Of a stretch of 64,000 nucleotides of DNA, positions 12,301-24,700 are shown in pieces. Both the position numbers and the translations under genes were made by a program. A model generated the notes under the pieces. It searched no databases. It was not told where the DNA came from and saw only the letters and a program-made list of their open reading frames with translations. Position 1 is the stretch's first letter. Each line of letters starts with the position of its first letter. The DNA is from Diphasiastrum complanatum (lineage: Eukaryota; Streptophyta; Lycopodiopsida; Lycopodiales; Lycopodiaceae), in contig CM055109.1 in assembly GCA_029204225.1 (NCBI GenBank), positions 29,074,361-29,138,360 of the forward strand, given 5' to 3'.

Positions 12301-15300
12301 GGTGAGCACGAAAACTAGCCTGGCCCAATGCGTGTAGTCTCTTGGTCTCAGCCTCAGAACTGATCGCTGACTGAAGGATAATGCCATAAAGTGTCACGAT
12401 GACATGTCCAATCATGATAGTACGTAAGTTACCAGGATTTATGGGGTCACCATTTTTTTGGATGGGATGGATGATATTAGTACACCAGGATTGAGGGAAA
12501 CGAGGACGACAACACAATTAAGCAAGGTGGCTAGGATAGGCGAAAGTATATCTGCACCATGGATCAGCAGTTCTGACTCAAGGTCTTCTATGTCTCTAGT
12601 ACGGTGAGTCTTCATTCTCTTAATGGCCTCTATGACCAAGAAGGTGAATTCACGTGGACGGGGGGAAGATGGAAGTGGGCGAGTCAGTGGGGGATAAATG
12701 CACGCCAAAAGGTGCTTGTAGAGGAACTAAATAGGGAATCGAGTCTCGACAAGGCTTTTCCCTTTTTGTTCTTCATAGGTGCGCTTTTTACGGCAGTGTG
12801 TACGATGGAGAGATCAACGAACAATAGGTAGAATAAGTGGTTCATGTATGCATGTGTGTGTGTAACATGTACATGTACGGAATGACACTCCTCATCAAAC
12901 CACGAAGGCTGAGCAGGATGAGTTGGTGTGAATGTTCGTTGGTGGGGCATGGATGGAAAGGATACTGAAGCATTAGTGTGAAGTGAGGTGGCAAGGAAAT
13001 GGGCCTGTGACTCCAATGAGCTATCATGCAGGAAGTGATGGAGTAGAGAAAGAAGGGCTTCCTGTTAAGTCGCAATGTAGAGGTGAGCGAACGTAGATCT
13101 GGGAGCACGGTCAATGAAGAGACGATGTGGAGATCATGAAGTTGGGATAATGCCCAGGTGGAAGGATAAAAAAGAGTGATTAGAGAGAGTAGTGGGAATG
13201 ACCTTGAAGGGTGATATCAATGGAATGAAGGATGGTGACCCCATGAGATAAGTCAACTACACTGTGCCCACCACTATAAGGGTGGCATGTGTATCTGCTC
13301 GAATTAGGCCAACAGGCTAGGCTATTTTAAATGGCTAGCTCGTGAGCTTCTCCTAGCTACAACAAATACTCACCGTAACTAGAGATAGTTCCCAGTGCGT
13401 CGGCTGAGGTCCTAGTAATTTCCATATCATCACAATCAATGATTCCCATTACAATTCCAAACCCCAATACGCAGATAGTGTGGATGGGGCCCTGGGATGC
13501 TCCCATACCCAGGGGCCCCAACTCCCTATTGGCGGGAGCTAGTAGGTACACTATCAATGTGTAATGAACCTAGCCATCTCAATAAATCACACATCGGCCA
13601 GACGCCTTGCCTTCCTGGAAGGCTTGGTGCCTTTCTTCCACTTGGATATATGTGACGTCGTCGTCTATGAAAATTCGTGTATCTTTCAGCTTAGCCCTCT
13701 TCCGTAAGACATCTTTACGAGTAATGGACGAGGTGAAACGAATAATCAAAGTGGTATTATCTCGTTTTGTCCGCCACTTTTGCCTCCAACCTTTATGATC
13801 TTCGTCGTTCGCGCAGATCAGTTACATTCTTATGAATATCTCAACAACCATCATGAAAAACTTTCCTCTCTTGAAGCTATGATCTATGTTGTGCAATCGC
13901 ATCTTCAAAAACTTGATTCGTCTATCGATGATCTCAAGCAAGAAGTTGCAGCTATCAAAATCGAAGCTTCTTCTCATTCGACTACTTCAACTAAGATCCA
14001 ACAACTTGAAAGTCAAGTGGAACAGCATCATACTGCTGTCCAATCTTGGGCAGATGTGTCACTATGGTGGTCTAAAGTGGTTTTAAGAAAACGTTTTGCT
14101 TTTTTAATGGCATTCCATAGTGCCACGTACCCAAATATTGAGAGCTTTGCTATTCCGAAATCTCTCCTCCGAAAGAGTAGCTGAGATAACCGAGGAGATA
14201 GGTGCAGTAGGCTTACTACCTTTCTTGAGCACGGCTGCCCAAGACATGGTTTCTTCCTTTTGCTGCTCAATTTTAGCTTGTTGCGGTTTGAGGATTGTGG
14301 TGTGTAGCAAGAATAGGTGGGGTTCTGAGCTCTTGCTTCAATGCGTTTTCAGTTTGTCATTCGCCTCTATGAGCTGAGACATTTCGGTTTTGACCAGGTG
14401 CAGCTCCGTCTTCAATCTTTGGAAATCTTGCAATTCATCTTGCAATTCCGCTGTTCCTTAGAGCGGGTCCTGTTTTCCTTTATCCTCCTCCAGCTGCCTC
14501 TTAAGTTGCAAATTTCGGCTTGCAGGTCCCCCATTTTCGCTTTGATCTTGCCGTTTTCTGTTTCCAAAGAGCTTATCTGTTGCTGAAGCTCTCGCAATTC
14601 CTATTTTAGCCAGCTTAGTTCATAGACAAAGAATCCCTTCATAGCTTTGGAAGGAGTGTAATCATGAGACACATGAGCAGAAACAGCTGCCGAAAAAGGT
14701 GTGGAACTGCCGTGTGCTGTCTGCTGTCCTGAAGCACCGGTCTGCGCCCTGTTGTCTTGGTGCGATGGCAGCTGAGGATCTGCACTGGATATGGAGCTGA
14801 TGACCTGCTGAGGAACTGGAGGTGTCCAGGTCAGCAGGGCAGGGTGGAGAGCGCGGGGAGATACTTTCCGCATGCTTACGTGGAGCCATAGGCGCTAGCA
14901 GGCCGCGGATCAGGGTGCTTGTATGCTGAAAAATCTTTGAAATGAATGTTGCAAGGGCTTCTAGAATCAGCGCTGGAGCTGTGGGGAAAAGCTTGATTTA
15001 TTTTTTTGTAAAAATTGGTTGCAAATAGTGCGCTGGAGACTTGTCTTCTGAGCGCTGGATCTGTGTAGGTTCAATGCTACAAGGGCTTCTGAAATAAGCG
15101 TTGGAGCTGTGGGGAAAAGCTTGATTTTTTCTTGAAAAGTTGGTTGCAAATGGTGCGCTGTAGACCTCCCTTCTGAGCGTTGGATCTGTGTAGGTTCAAG
15201 CTGGCAAGAAAAGAGTTAGAGATCACCAAAGGGAGGTTGCAACGTCAATCAGAGCTGGAAAGGGAATCAGAGGCTCACAGAGGAGAAAGGGCACAAGTGA

Positions 15301-18300
15301 GAAAAAGGCAGTTGGACATTGAATAGGAGTCAAGATCACTTTTTGGAGAGTGGAACAAGTTTCTGCATACAATTATTGTCTCAGTGATGTGTCCATGTGC
15401 ATTCCTACAACTGCTGCCGAACCTTTACTGTTGAAAGACTTGGACTTGCTATCCCTTCTTCTTCTTCTTCCCCAAACATGCACATAAAAAGATCATAGGC
15501 TATATACAAACTAAATTGGAGTTTCCATCAGGTGTATAGAATGTTGATCCCAGTTGGGTCATAATTTTGGCAGTAAAAGAAAACGCCATCCCATTGGCAT
15601 CTCACCAAACTGCCTGGAATTGGACCTGAAACTACTGGAATCGTAATTCTTTTCTCTATCTAATGATACCCATATTGCATATATTTTTTGCCAAAAAACA
15701 ATGAATTGGACTTCCCCACTGCTCGGAATTTGACCCTAAACTATAAATCCTAACTGCCCCAAGCCCTAGACCCGAAACTAGTGGAATCATAATCGTCTTT
15801 TCTTTTTTTCTTTCTAATGATAACCATATGCATGTATTTTTGAATAATAAAAAAAAAACGTTGTGCTGGAAAACCACCGGATCGCTGGTTTTTGGGGCCA
15901 GCGAATCGTGAATCATGATTCGGACCGCGATCTGATTCTCAATTTGCAAATCACCAGTGCAACTATGATTCACATATTAGATTATATGTGCAAGTTCTCT
16001 ATCCATTTGTGCCATCTTTTCCGATTTATTTTCCTGGTTTTGCACAAGCGAACATTAGACTTTGCTACCAATCTATTATTTCAGTTTTGTTGAGTTTATT
16101 TTGTCCTTTTATGGAAGAATATTGTGGAAGCGTTGCCTGCGATACTAAATGTTGGTGTACTTGATCTAACTTTTCTATGGGTGTTCTCTATCTTGACGCG
16201 TTATCTTTGTGCTGTGCTGGATTAAATCTTGAAACAGCTCATTGATTGTGTTGGCAAAAATATTCTTGCATTCTATACAGGCTATCATTGTATTAATATC
16301 TTGATATGAATTTTACAGTCAGCTTTCATTTTTCCTTCGAGCATTGCTTCAGCAAGAAACGGATGGGCGAGGAGAAGTGGGGAAAAAAGATGAAGTTGAC
16401 AACTTACCTGCAATACTGGAAATATTTCGTACAATCAAGAGAACCGAAGATGCGACAGAGACTCCTAGAACAAATGTACGGAGATCTTTTATCTTGAAAA
16501 TGTTATTTTCCTCAAATGGGGCATTCACTTGACTTCAACGGTCTCTTTTTTCATGCACTTCGGTTTCTGTACACAAAAGGATGAATGTAGTCAAATCTCT
16601 GTATATGTGACATTTTTTTACCCGAGTTGTTGAATACTTAAAACTTGCAGAATATCCACCTCCTGTGTGATATTGGTCTTGTTCTTGCCAAAGATTTGGG
16701 TCGTAAAAAGTCTTACTCAGGAGCTTATCCTGGAGAAGTGCCTCTACCTAGCATGTTTTACAAAGCTCCTGACTTGGCCGATGTCTCACCTAAGGTGGCA
16801 GTGCTCTAACTCCTGGATTGCATGCCCTGGAAAGTTTTTTCTATTGTGTACCATTCTCTACGTCTTCCCTGATTGTACAACTTTGATGTGAAGGTTTTTC
16901 TTTTCCTCCCTTGCGTGACAACTGAGCTACTGTTTTTAACTTTAAGCAGATTGATGGAAGTCATTTACCAGCCTGCTTGACTGAAGATGTATTTGTGCAT
17001 TTCCATGCAGCAATAACAACTCGACTTCCGCAGGTATGAACTTCTCTACGATCTTTGCCTTTAGGATATTATATAGTATTATGATTGGGTGCCAACAGCT
17101 CTCATATGTAGAGGTGGTGAGTACAAAAGCATGACTGACAATCACAGAAACTTGTGTTTTGTTTTTGCCAAAAGTTAAAGAAACTTGGCTGTCTTCTTTT
17201 TATGCAAAAATTGAAAGTTTTTTGAGCAGAGAACGTTTGCTTGATTGTATTTTGAAAAAACTTCATTGTTTGATTGTTGTAGCAGTACCTGCATGTATTG
17301 CCATTGTGAAGCTATTTATGAAGGTCTTACAGGTTCTATAAATCCTTTGTGTCAGGCATTAATCTTGATATATTGGCGGGTTGAAACCCTTGACAAAATT
17401 CTGAAACAAACAAATGCTGTTAGAAAGAACCATGTTTCTTCGATTTTTCTGACGTTTTTCATCATGCTAGAATTCTGTGTGTGCTTGATGACAGCCTTCC
17501 AGTCCTCGTGGTCAGAAACGAGCGAAAAGAAATATTGACGAAAGTTCATCAGATGAGGTTGCGGAGGACTGTCAGAGAAATAAAGCAGATGGCACGGAAG
17601 AAGCTGTTGCTCAGAGTAGGGAGATCGAGAATTTGGGGGTATCTTCTAAGCTTGCTTATGGCAAGAAAAAAACCCAACAACAGAAGCTGACCCTTGAGGA
17701 TAATGAAATTGCTAAGACGCTCGATGATGATTCACAGGAAGTCACATCCAAGAGTGATGAATTTGCTAAGGCACATGATGATGAAGCTGACAATCTGCAG
17801 GAAGCCACATCTAAGAGTGTTATGAATGAAAAGTTGGCTACAAAGCGGAAGCGAGGCCGTCCTACTAAAGAATCTCGAGAAAATCAGGCCTCAGATAGAA
17901 AAAGAGCTTTGAAAGATAAAGGGACTGGCGCCCCGGTTAGGAAACAAGGCCGTTCGAAGAAAAATTCAAAGATTGGGATCCAAGAGGGTGAAACCCTTGT
18001 ACATTCACCTCGTTCTTCTGAGCAGAAGGAACATACTGTGGCTGAAGTACCTGTACAGACCTCAAGATCATTGTCCAGAAAACGTGGCAGTTCTGGAAGT
18101 GTGGGTGGCCAGAGAACACTACTGGATATATTCCAGAGTGACAATAATCACACATCTATAAGTAGGGACTCTGTTGAACAGACAAGACCTGAAGAAACAG
18201 TTAGTGGTCGCAAAAAGGAAGTAAGCATTTTTTGGTTTTTTGTTTTTGGGATTATTTTTTTATTGTAATGTGAGATGGGAAAGTATAGTAGTTAGAAGTT

Positions 18301-20038
18301 CAGATTGATTTTTATAGTTAAAATCTTTTTCTGTTGTCTTTGAACGTTTTGAGTGCTATCTTATTTGAATGAGGTGTGTAGTTTCAAATATGATTTGCTT
18401 AACTACCTATCATCAACATAACAAGAACCTTGCTCCTGACATCATTGTTACTGTATAGAAGACTATGGGAAGATTCCTTGATGAGATATCTTTCTTGTAA
18501 TTCTTGCTGACAAGAGAGCTTCTCTAGCATCACTGTTACATAGGTATATGGCATAGAACCAGAACATTCAACATCCTGATCTTCAGGTTCAAAAATGTTA
18601 TTGAAAATTGGTACTGTGGAAAGAGAGGGAATTGTGATTATATTTTGATAAGGACTTTGACTGCTAGTTTGAGCTTGACACGCTGTGTACCTGCCCTGCA
18701 TATGTATCATTATTTTTTTCACAAAAAGTTGAAATCTAGAGCTGTGGGAAGCAGCTGGGTGATTACAATTTGAATGTGTCCACATCTCGATTGAAATGCA
18801 AAGCAAAAAATGCAAATGTAGGTTGATCACACTCCAGTCTGGGAGTTCCTGAGAAATGTAATCCAATTACTGACTTGTTACTTGGAAACTCCTATGCCAA
18901 TTTATTATAAGTTATATTTGTCAAGATCATGTTGGAACAATGTTTTTTCAAATTGCAATTCGATCAAAGAATCCCCTATTCGAAAAGGTCCGATTTGAAC
19001 AAACCGCTTGAATTGAGTTTTGTCCTTTCCTTTTTGTAACAGTTAGTATAAAAAAAACGTTATGGTAACCAATCCCAAACGGGAAGGTTGTTTACCCGTT
19101 TTGTGCAGACAGAGAGAGGAAGTAAGAAAGAAAGAAAGAAAGCTTTATTGATGTCTTTTCCATGCCAAAGGCATATAACATGAATAGGTACATATCAAAA
19201 GTGTGGAGCAAGTAGGAGCGTATGAAAACGTCTCCGAGACTTTAAAAGAAAAGTGTCTCTAATATAAATCTAAGTACAAATACTACCAAATAAAGAAACA
19301 ATATATTTATGAAACATGAAAAAGCTATGCATGTAAAGCCTCAGATTATGTCTTAGAAATGGTGGTGATGTTGCTACTGATGCTACTGCTACTGAAGAAG
19401 GATGTAATACAAGCTGCAATAAGAGAGGTGGAGCTCAATACAGGAGTGGCAGCAGAAGCTGGTTGCTGTTCCTTGTGGCGAGAGTGGCACCCACCTGGGG
19501 AGTCCCAGGCGTGGCAGTCAGTAGTGATAGTTGAGGAGATGAAACAGATGCAGTATTGTGAAGGGGGGGGGGTAGGCTGTTATTATCAAGATCAGGTAGG
19601 CTGTTGTAGCAATGGTGGGAGGGGGAGCTCTTCCCCCCTCTCTTTCTGGGCTCCATATAAAGCTGGGCGGAGATGGAGCTTAGGACACCATCGTTGAGAG
19701 AGAGAGAGAAAGAAAGAAAGATTTTATTAATGTCTTTTCCATGCCAAAAGCCATATAAGATGAAAAAGTACATATCAAGTGTGTGGTACAACAGGAGCGT
19801 ATGAAATGTCTCCATAACAGTAAAGAAAAGCATATGTGCCACAATTGCAATGATAAAGTACATCTAATGTACGAGGGTCAGGCTGCCAATATAGGCTAGT
19901 GATAATGGTACATCTCTTTGTCCTTAAATACCGTTGCTACTAAAGAAAGATGCAATGGGGATCACGCTTGGAGTTGGTCTCGATAAGTGTTGCTGACGTT
20001 GCCAAGGAGGTCGTCTCTGAGTAGTGGCTTTGTGGACA

Positions 20039-20101
<63 letters not shown>

Positions 20102-21763
20102 GCAAGGATTTTCAAATCACGATTGGACATAATCTCGTCCTCTTATTGAACATGGAAAATAGGTACAAGAGGTGTCTTTTTATTCTTGGGGAAGGGCCCT
20201 GCCCCTGATCTCTTATTGGTTACTTAAAATGGCAAGGATTCTAATCCAAGCCATTTAATTTAACACAAACTAAATCTAATGGTGCTAAGAATGCACGGGG
20301 GAACTCACATGTTTCATGTGAGTTCTAATTTGGGCCCTTTTGGCTTTATTTACGTCTTTTCCATGCCAAAAGGCATATAAGACAAATAAGTACATATCAA
20401 GTGTGTGGACCACATGGGAGCGTATGAAAAACATCTTCGAGACTGAAAGAAAAGCATATAAAATAGATCTAAATACAATTACCAATGTTAACTAAATCTA
20501 AAAGGTATAAAGCGAGAAGTAGCTATGTATAATGGGAGCAAGCCGCAGATCATGTCCTGGAGGTGATGATACGGCAGCTACTACTGAAGAAGGATGTAAT
20601 ACAAGCTGCAGTGGGGAGTGAAACTGAGATCTGCTGTTGTTGTCGAGTGTAGGAAGGACGTGTCCTCGTAGTAGGACGAATAGGTCTGGCTATAGCGTAA
20701 TGCTAGGAGGTGCACTGCCTCTGGTCTCTGTGGGAAGTCATGTCCTCATCATTTGCATCATCGTCTGAGTCTGGGATTGGTCGTGAGCGTCGTTTGGAGA
20801 AAAAGGAGGTAATCTGAAGCTGTGTGTTTGGAGTAGTCTGACGCAGAGTTTGGAGATCTCGTCGTAATAGAAGCATCTCTCGGATCATAAGGGCAACACA
20901 GCATGGATCCTCATAGGTAAGAAGTGAGCGCAAAGTAAGTGGTGTATCCCTGAACAAGCAATAGTATCTCCTGCGAATCTCATAATAAGTTGGGCAAATG
21001 AAGATAAAATGCTCCTCAGTCTCCACCGCACCCAGGGAACATAGCTGGGAGATCCTATCCTCTTGTGGGGTACCCTGAAACCGACCAATCTCAATCTCAA
21101 GCTGGTATGAAGAGACACGGAGCTGACCCAGTATGAATCTGAGACCATGTAATAGCCCAGAGCGTAGGTAGAGTGGTAGAAGTGGGGACCCTGATACATC
21201 AGTCTCCAAAAAATGAAGCCGATAAAATTCGGGTTTGACACCCAACTGACCATGCCAGGCTCGATCAAGGTAAGCTCTATAGATGAATCGTCGGATGTAG
21301 TCATGGGTATTAAAGGGAAGTGCAGTGATAGAGATACCGAGTGTGCCAACAAGTCTAGAGGCCTGAGAGAACCAAGCTAAATGGTAGCCCTGACTGTGAA
21401 GGCTCTGAGATGAAATGAGAGCAGCTTGAGTATATCTCTGCTCAGAAGACGGGAATGCACTGACTCGCTATATATATGTGATGACTTGGTGTAGGGCATC
21501 AAGGTACATAGGCGGGACCGCAAACTCAGCAAGGATGATCTAGTGTGGAACTGAAAGCTTAGCCCGAATCATGCATGAAAGCATAGTGATCTGTAATCGC
21601 GAGATACTGGCCCAGTCAGATGAGGTAAAACCAGTGCTCCATACAGCTGATGGATATAGGGCTGTAGGAGAAACAATGGTGTCAAAAAGCCGACACTTAC
21701 TCATGGCATCTCGAATAGGCTTACGGAATTAAAATCTCTCCATATGGGCAAGGGAAGCATGGC

Positions 21764-21798
<35 letters not shown>

Positions 21799-24700
21799 TA
21801 TTAATGTCTTTTCCATGCCAAAGGGCATATAAGACTAGTAAATGTACATGTCAAGTATGTGGGAACAATGGGAGCGTACCATGGAACCTCCCAGTCTCAA
21901 TAGCTAACTGATGTGATGATACGCGGAGCTATGCCAATGTAAATATGAGGCTGTGTAATAATCTCAAGTTCAAATAGTGTGGCAAAACTGGGAACTTTGC
22001 TATGTCTAGCTCAATGAAACAAGTTCGGTAATAGTTGGGCTTAACCCCAAGTTGTCGCCCCCCAAGTACGATCGAGATATGCCCGATATAGGAAGCGTCT
22101 GATATACTGATGACTACTTGAGGGGAGCTCTATAATGGAGACACCAAATGACTCAAGGAGGAAGTGGGATGCCTGGGAGAACCATGACATCCTGTATCCC
22201 TTATCATGAAGGTAATGTGAGGAAGCAAGAATCTAAATACCAAAAAAGCACTTGTTTTTTTGGCCATAATAGAAGGCAAGAAATAAAATACACCCCCCGC
22301 CCCTCCCCTTCTTTATATTAAAACAAACAAAACCCTGATGAAGAAAATTTTAGCAAATTAAGAAGGTTTTGAAACATTCTAACTTCTAACAAGGACGGAT
22401 GTTTCTTGAGTTCAAGAATACATTGGAACCCCTTCCTAACGCGTTTGGTTGCTACTATGGCTGGAATAAGTAATCTGCAATGAAGGATTTATATGGAAAT
22501 CTCTGAATCTCCTGGGGTACAATGCATAGCCTAAAATAGTGCCAAAGGAAGAGTCATTGGAAACGTGAAACTTAAAAGCCATACTAAATGATTCAATGGA
22601 ATGCAAGCGTGGTTAAATCAAGTTTTGTAGTAAGGTTTTTTCCTGCAGTATCAAGTTTGCAGCTGTTTCTGGACTAGATCATGTTATTAACTTGATTTCT
22701 CCATTTTGACTGGGGTAGTTTTGGATAAAATATTCTCGTTGATCTGTGCCTGTGTGGAATATATGGTCATGTGTTTTCAGTTTTATATGTGCAATATTGG
22801 ATTTTTGTACTACTTTGTGCATTTTTAGCTAATGGGGACTTTGTAACAAAAAAATGCATTGGAATTTTGTACTATGATCACCTAATTGGCCCATTTCAGA
22901 ATTATAGAGTTCTATGCAAATCTCTGTCTTGCTTGATTGAGTTGGTTCGTCTAGCGGGTTTTATCTCATTGCTAAATGTATTCTTACGGTACTTTGTGCA
23001 TTTCGGATAGTAGGGACTTCGTATTGAAAAAATGCATTTGAATCTTGTACTATGATCACTTAATTGGCCCGTTTGTGAATCCTAAAGTTCTATGCAAATC
23101 TGTCTTATTCCTGAGTCCGTTCATCTAGCGGGTTTGATCTCATTTTGAAGTATCAGTTTGCTGAGTTTGTGGTCTTCTCTATCTGTGTTCAGCTGTTGCA
23201 AGCTCGTCGAGCAGCTGAACCAGTGTCGAGCCCTGGAGGAACTCCAAGGAGATCTGCTAAGAAATTGAGTGTGAAAGATGTGGATAAGGTATTTGTTTAG
23301 TCAGTTGTGGTTTTTAGCATGCTCAATGTGAACTGGTTAACAACGTTGAAGCTAGTGAAGCACATTATTGTTTCTTATGATCATTCGCTTGCAAATATAA
23401 TTGCTTGTAGAGTCCTTCTTGGAAGAATGAAGAAGACAGAGAAGCAAGTGAAAAGCTGGTGGGGTGTAGAATCAGAGTCTGGTGGCCTCTTGATAAACGG
23501 TAAGTTGATGGTTTCAAATTAGGTGCTCTACAGTGGTGTTTTTCTGCACCAGCCTTTATACCGTGTTTAGTTTCAGTGGTCTTTTTGGGTTTAGTATGCA
23601 AAAGGTCTCTGCTATAATCCAAGATGGCTGTTTGGAATCTCAGGTTTTATGAAGGAAAAGTCACTTCATATGACCCTACTAAGCAGAAACATAAGGCAAG
23701 GGTTCTCATTTCTATGGTCATCTTTTTCAAACTTGGGATTTGCAATAAAAAATATCAATTGTATTGGTGAAAATGCATTTCTATTTAAACAGGTAGTATT
23801 TTGATGAATATGTTGCGTCTGGTGGTCAGTTTTTTGATTTTCTGAATGTTGGTTCTCCTTAGGTACTTTATGATGATGGGGATGAAGAGACATTGCGGTT
23901 AGTAAAGGAGAGATGGGAGCTTGTTGTTGAAATCTCACCTGCAAAGAAGGTATGGACTTGTGCTTCCAGCCTTCAAATTTCTTAGTGTAGGCATCTTTTT
24001 GCATAAATAATTCTTCTCGCTCCAGTACGATAAATGGCAAGTGACCCATGTTCTAATCTGGATTAAATTTACAGGATTTGGTGGCCGTAGCCCCATCTTT
24101 GTTGACATCTTCATCCAACCAGTAAGTCCAAGCAACATGCACATAATGTGTGTTAGTCTGATATTATTTTCTTTTCTGACCTGGTCTCCACCTTGCATTA
24201 GGATATTGAGAGAAAATTAAATCTGTGTTGCTATTGGTCATCTCATTTGGTCAACTTACAGATTAACTCAGTCATAATTGTCAATGTTTTTTATATTAAA
24301 AAACTGTGCCTTTCTTTTCCCTTTTTGGTACAATGTTTTGTAATCCTTGAAGTGTTTGTTGATCACCATATTTTGTTGCCCTTCCTATCTTAACATGTGA
24401 GGATGATGTCCTTGGCCAATATTTTGCTTACCCAGTGTATTCAGGCAACTACTTATGCTTATAGTTGGCCATGTTATTTGCAGGGAAGGTTGTAATAAGT
24501 CTGCAGCTTTTTGGAACAGTACTAGATTGAATGTGAATTTCAAAGAAACCCCTCCCATTCCATATGGTGCAAGGGCAATGCCTATTTTGTCCTTAATGCT
24601 GCATAATCTATTGTCATAATTATGCAATGTTATAATCAAATAGAAACCTCGTAAGCTTGTTGTGACGACACGATATTTGATTGGAGGTGAATCTGCATTA

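Larger units (their letters stand above)
10400..15300 (-). mobile_element. Near full-length LINE (non-LTR retrotransposon), broken
   Basis: On minus from right to left: a tandemly repeated 5' region (14950-15200), ORF1 (14889 to ~13570), ORF2 with endonuclease and reverse transcriptase parts (~13560 to ~10760), and 3' UTR to ~10405. The 3' UTR and the end of ORF2 match the LINE fragments at 19697-20042 and 20340-21766, which fixes the family and direction. The last ~80 bp and the tail are missing where it abuts the Copia remnant. Many stops and frameshifts show that it is inactive. It is antisense within the largest PDS5 intron. Confidence 0.8.
6361..16318 (+). other. Giant PDS5 intron (about 9.96 kb)
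   Basis: The donor gtaaga follows codon fragment CG at 6360; the acceptor ttttacag precedes 16319, whose T completes Arg. The bulk is antisense transposon DNA: a 55-bp LINE tail, a rearranged Copia element and a near full-length LINE. The parts at 6361-8058 and 15301-16318 hold no recognised gene. Short frames at 6898-7203, 7296-7559 and 7563-7745 are unremarkable, and 15480-15900 is ordinary AT-rich intron sequence. Confidence 0.85.

Noticed and set aside
19924-20130. ORF with Ser-Leu repeats
   Set aside because: It runs through the (GA)27 tract and LINE 3' UTR; not a gene.
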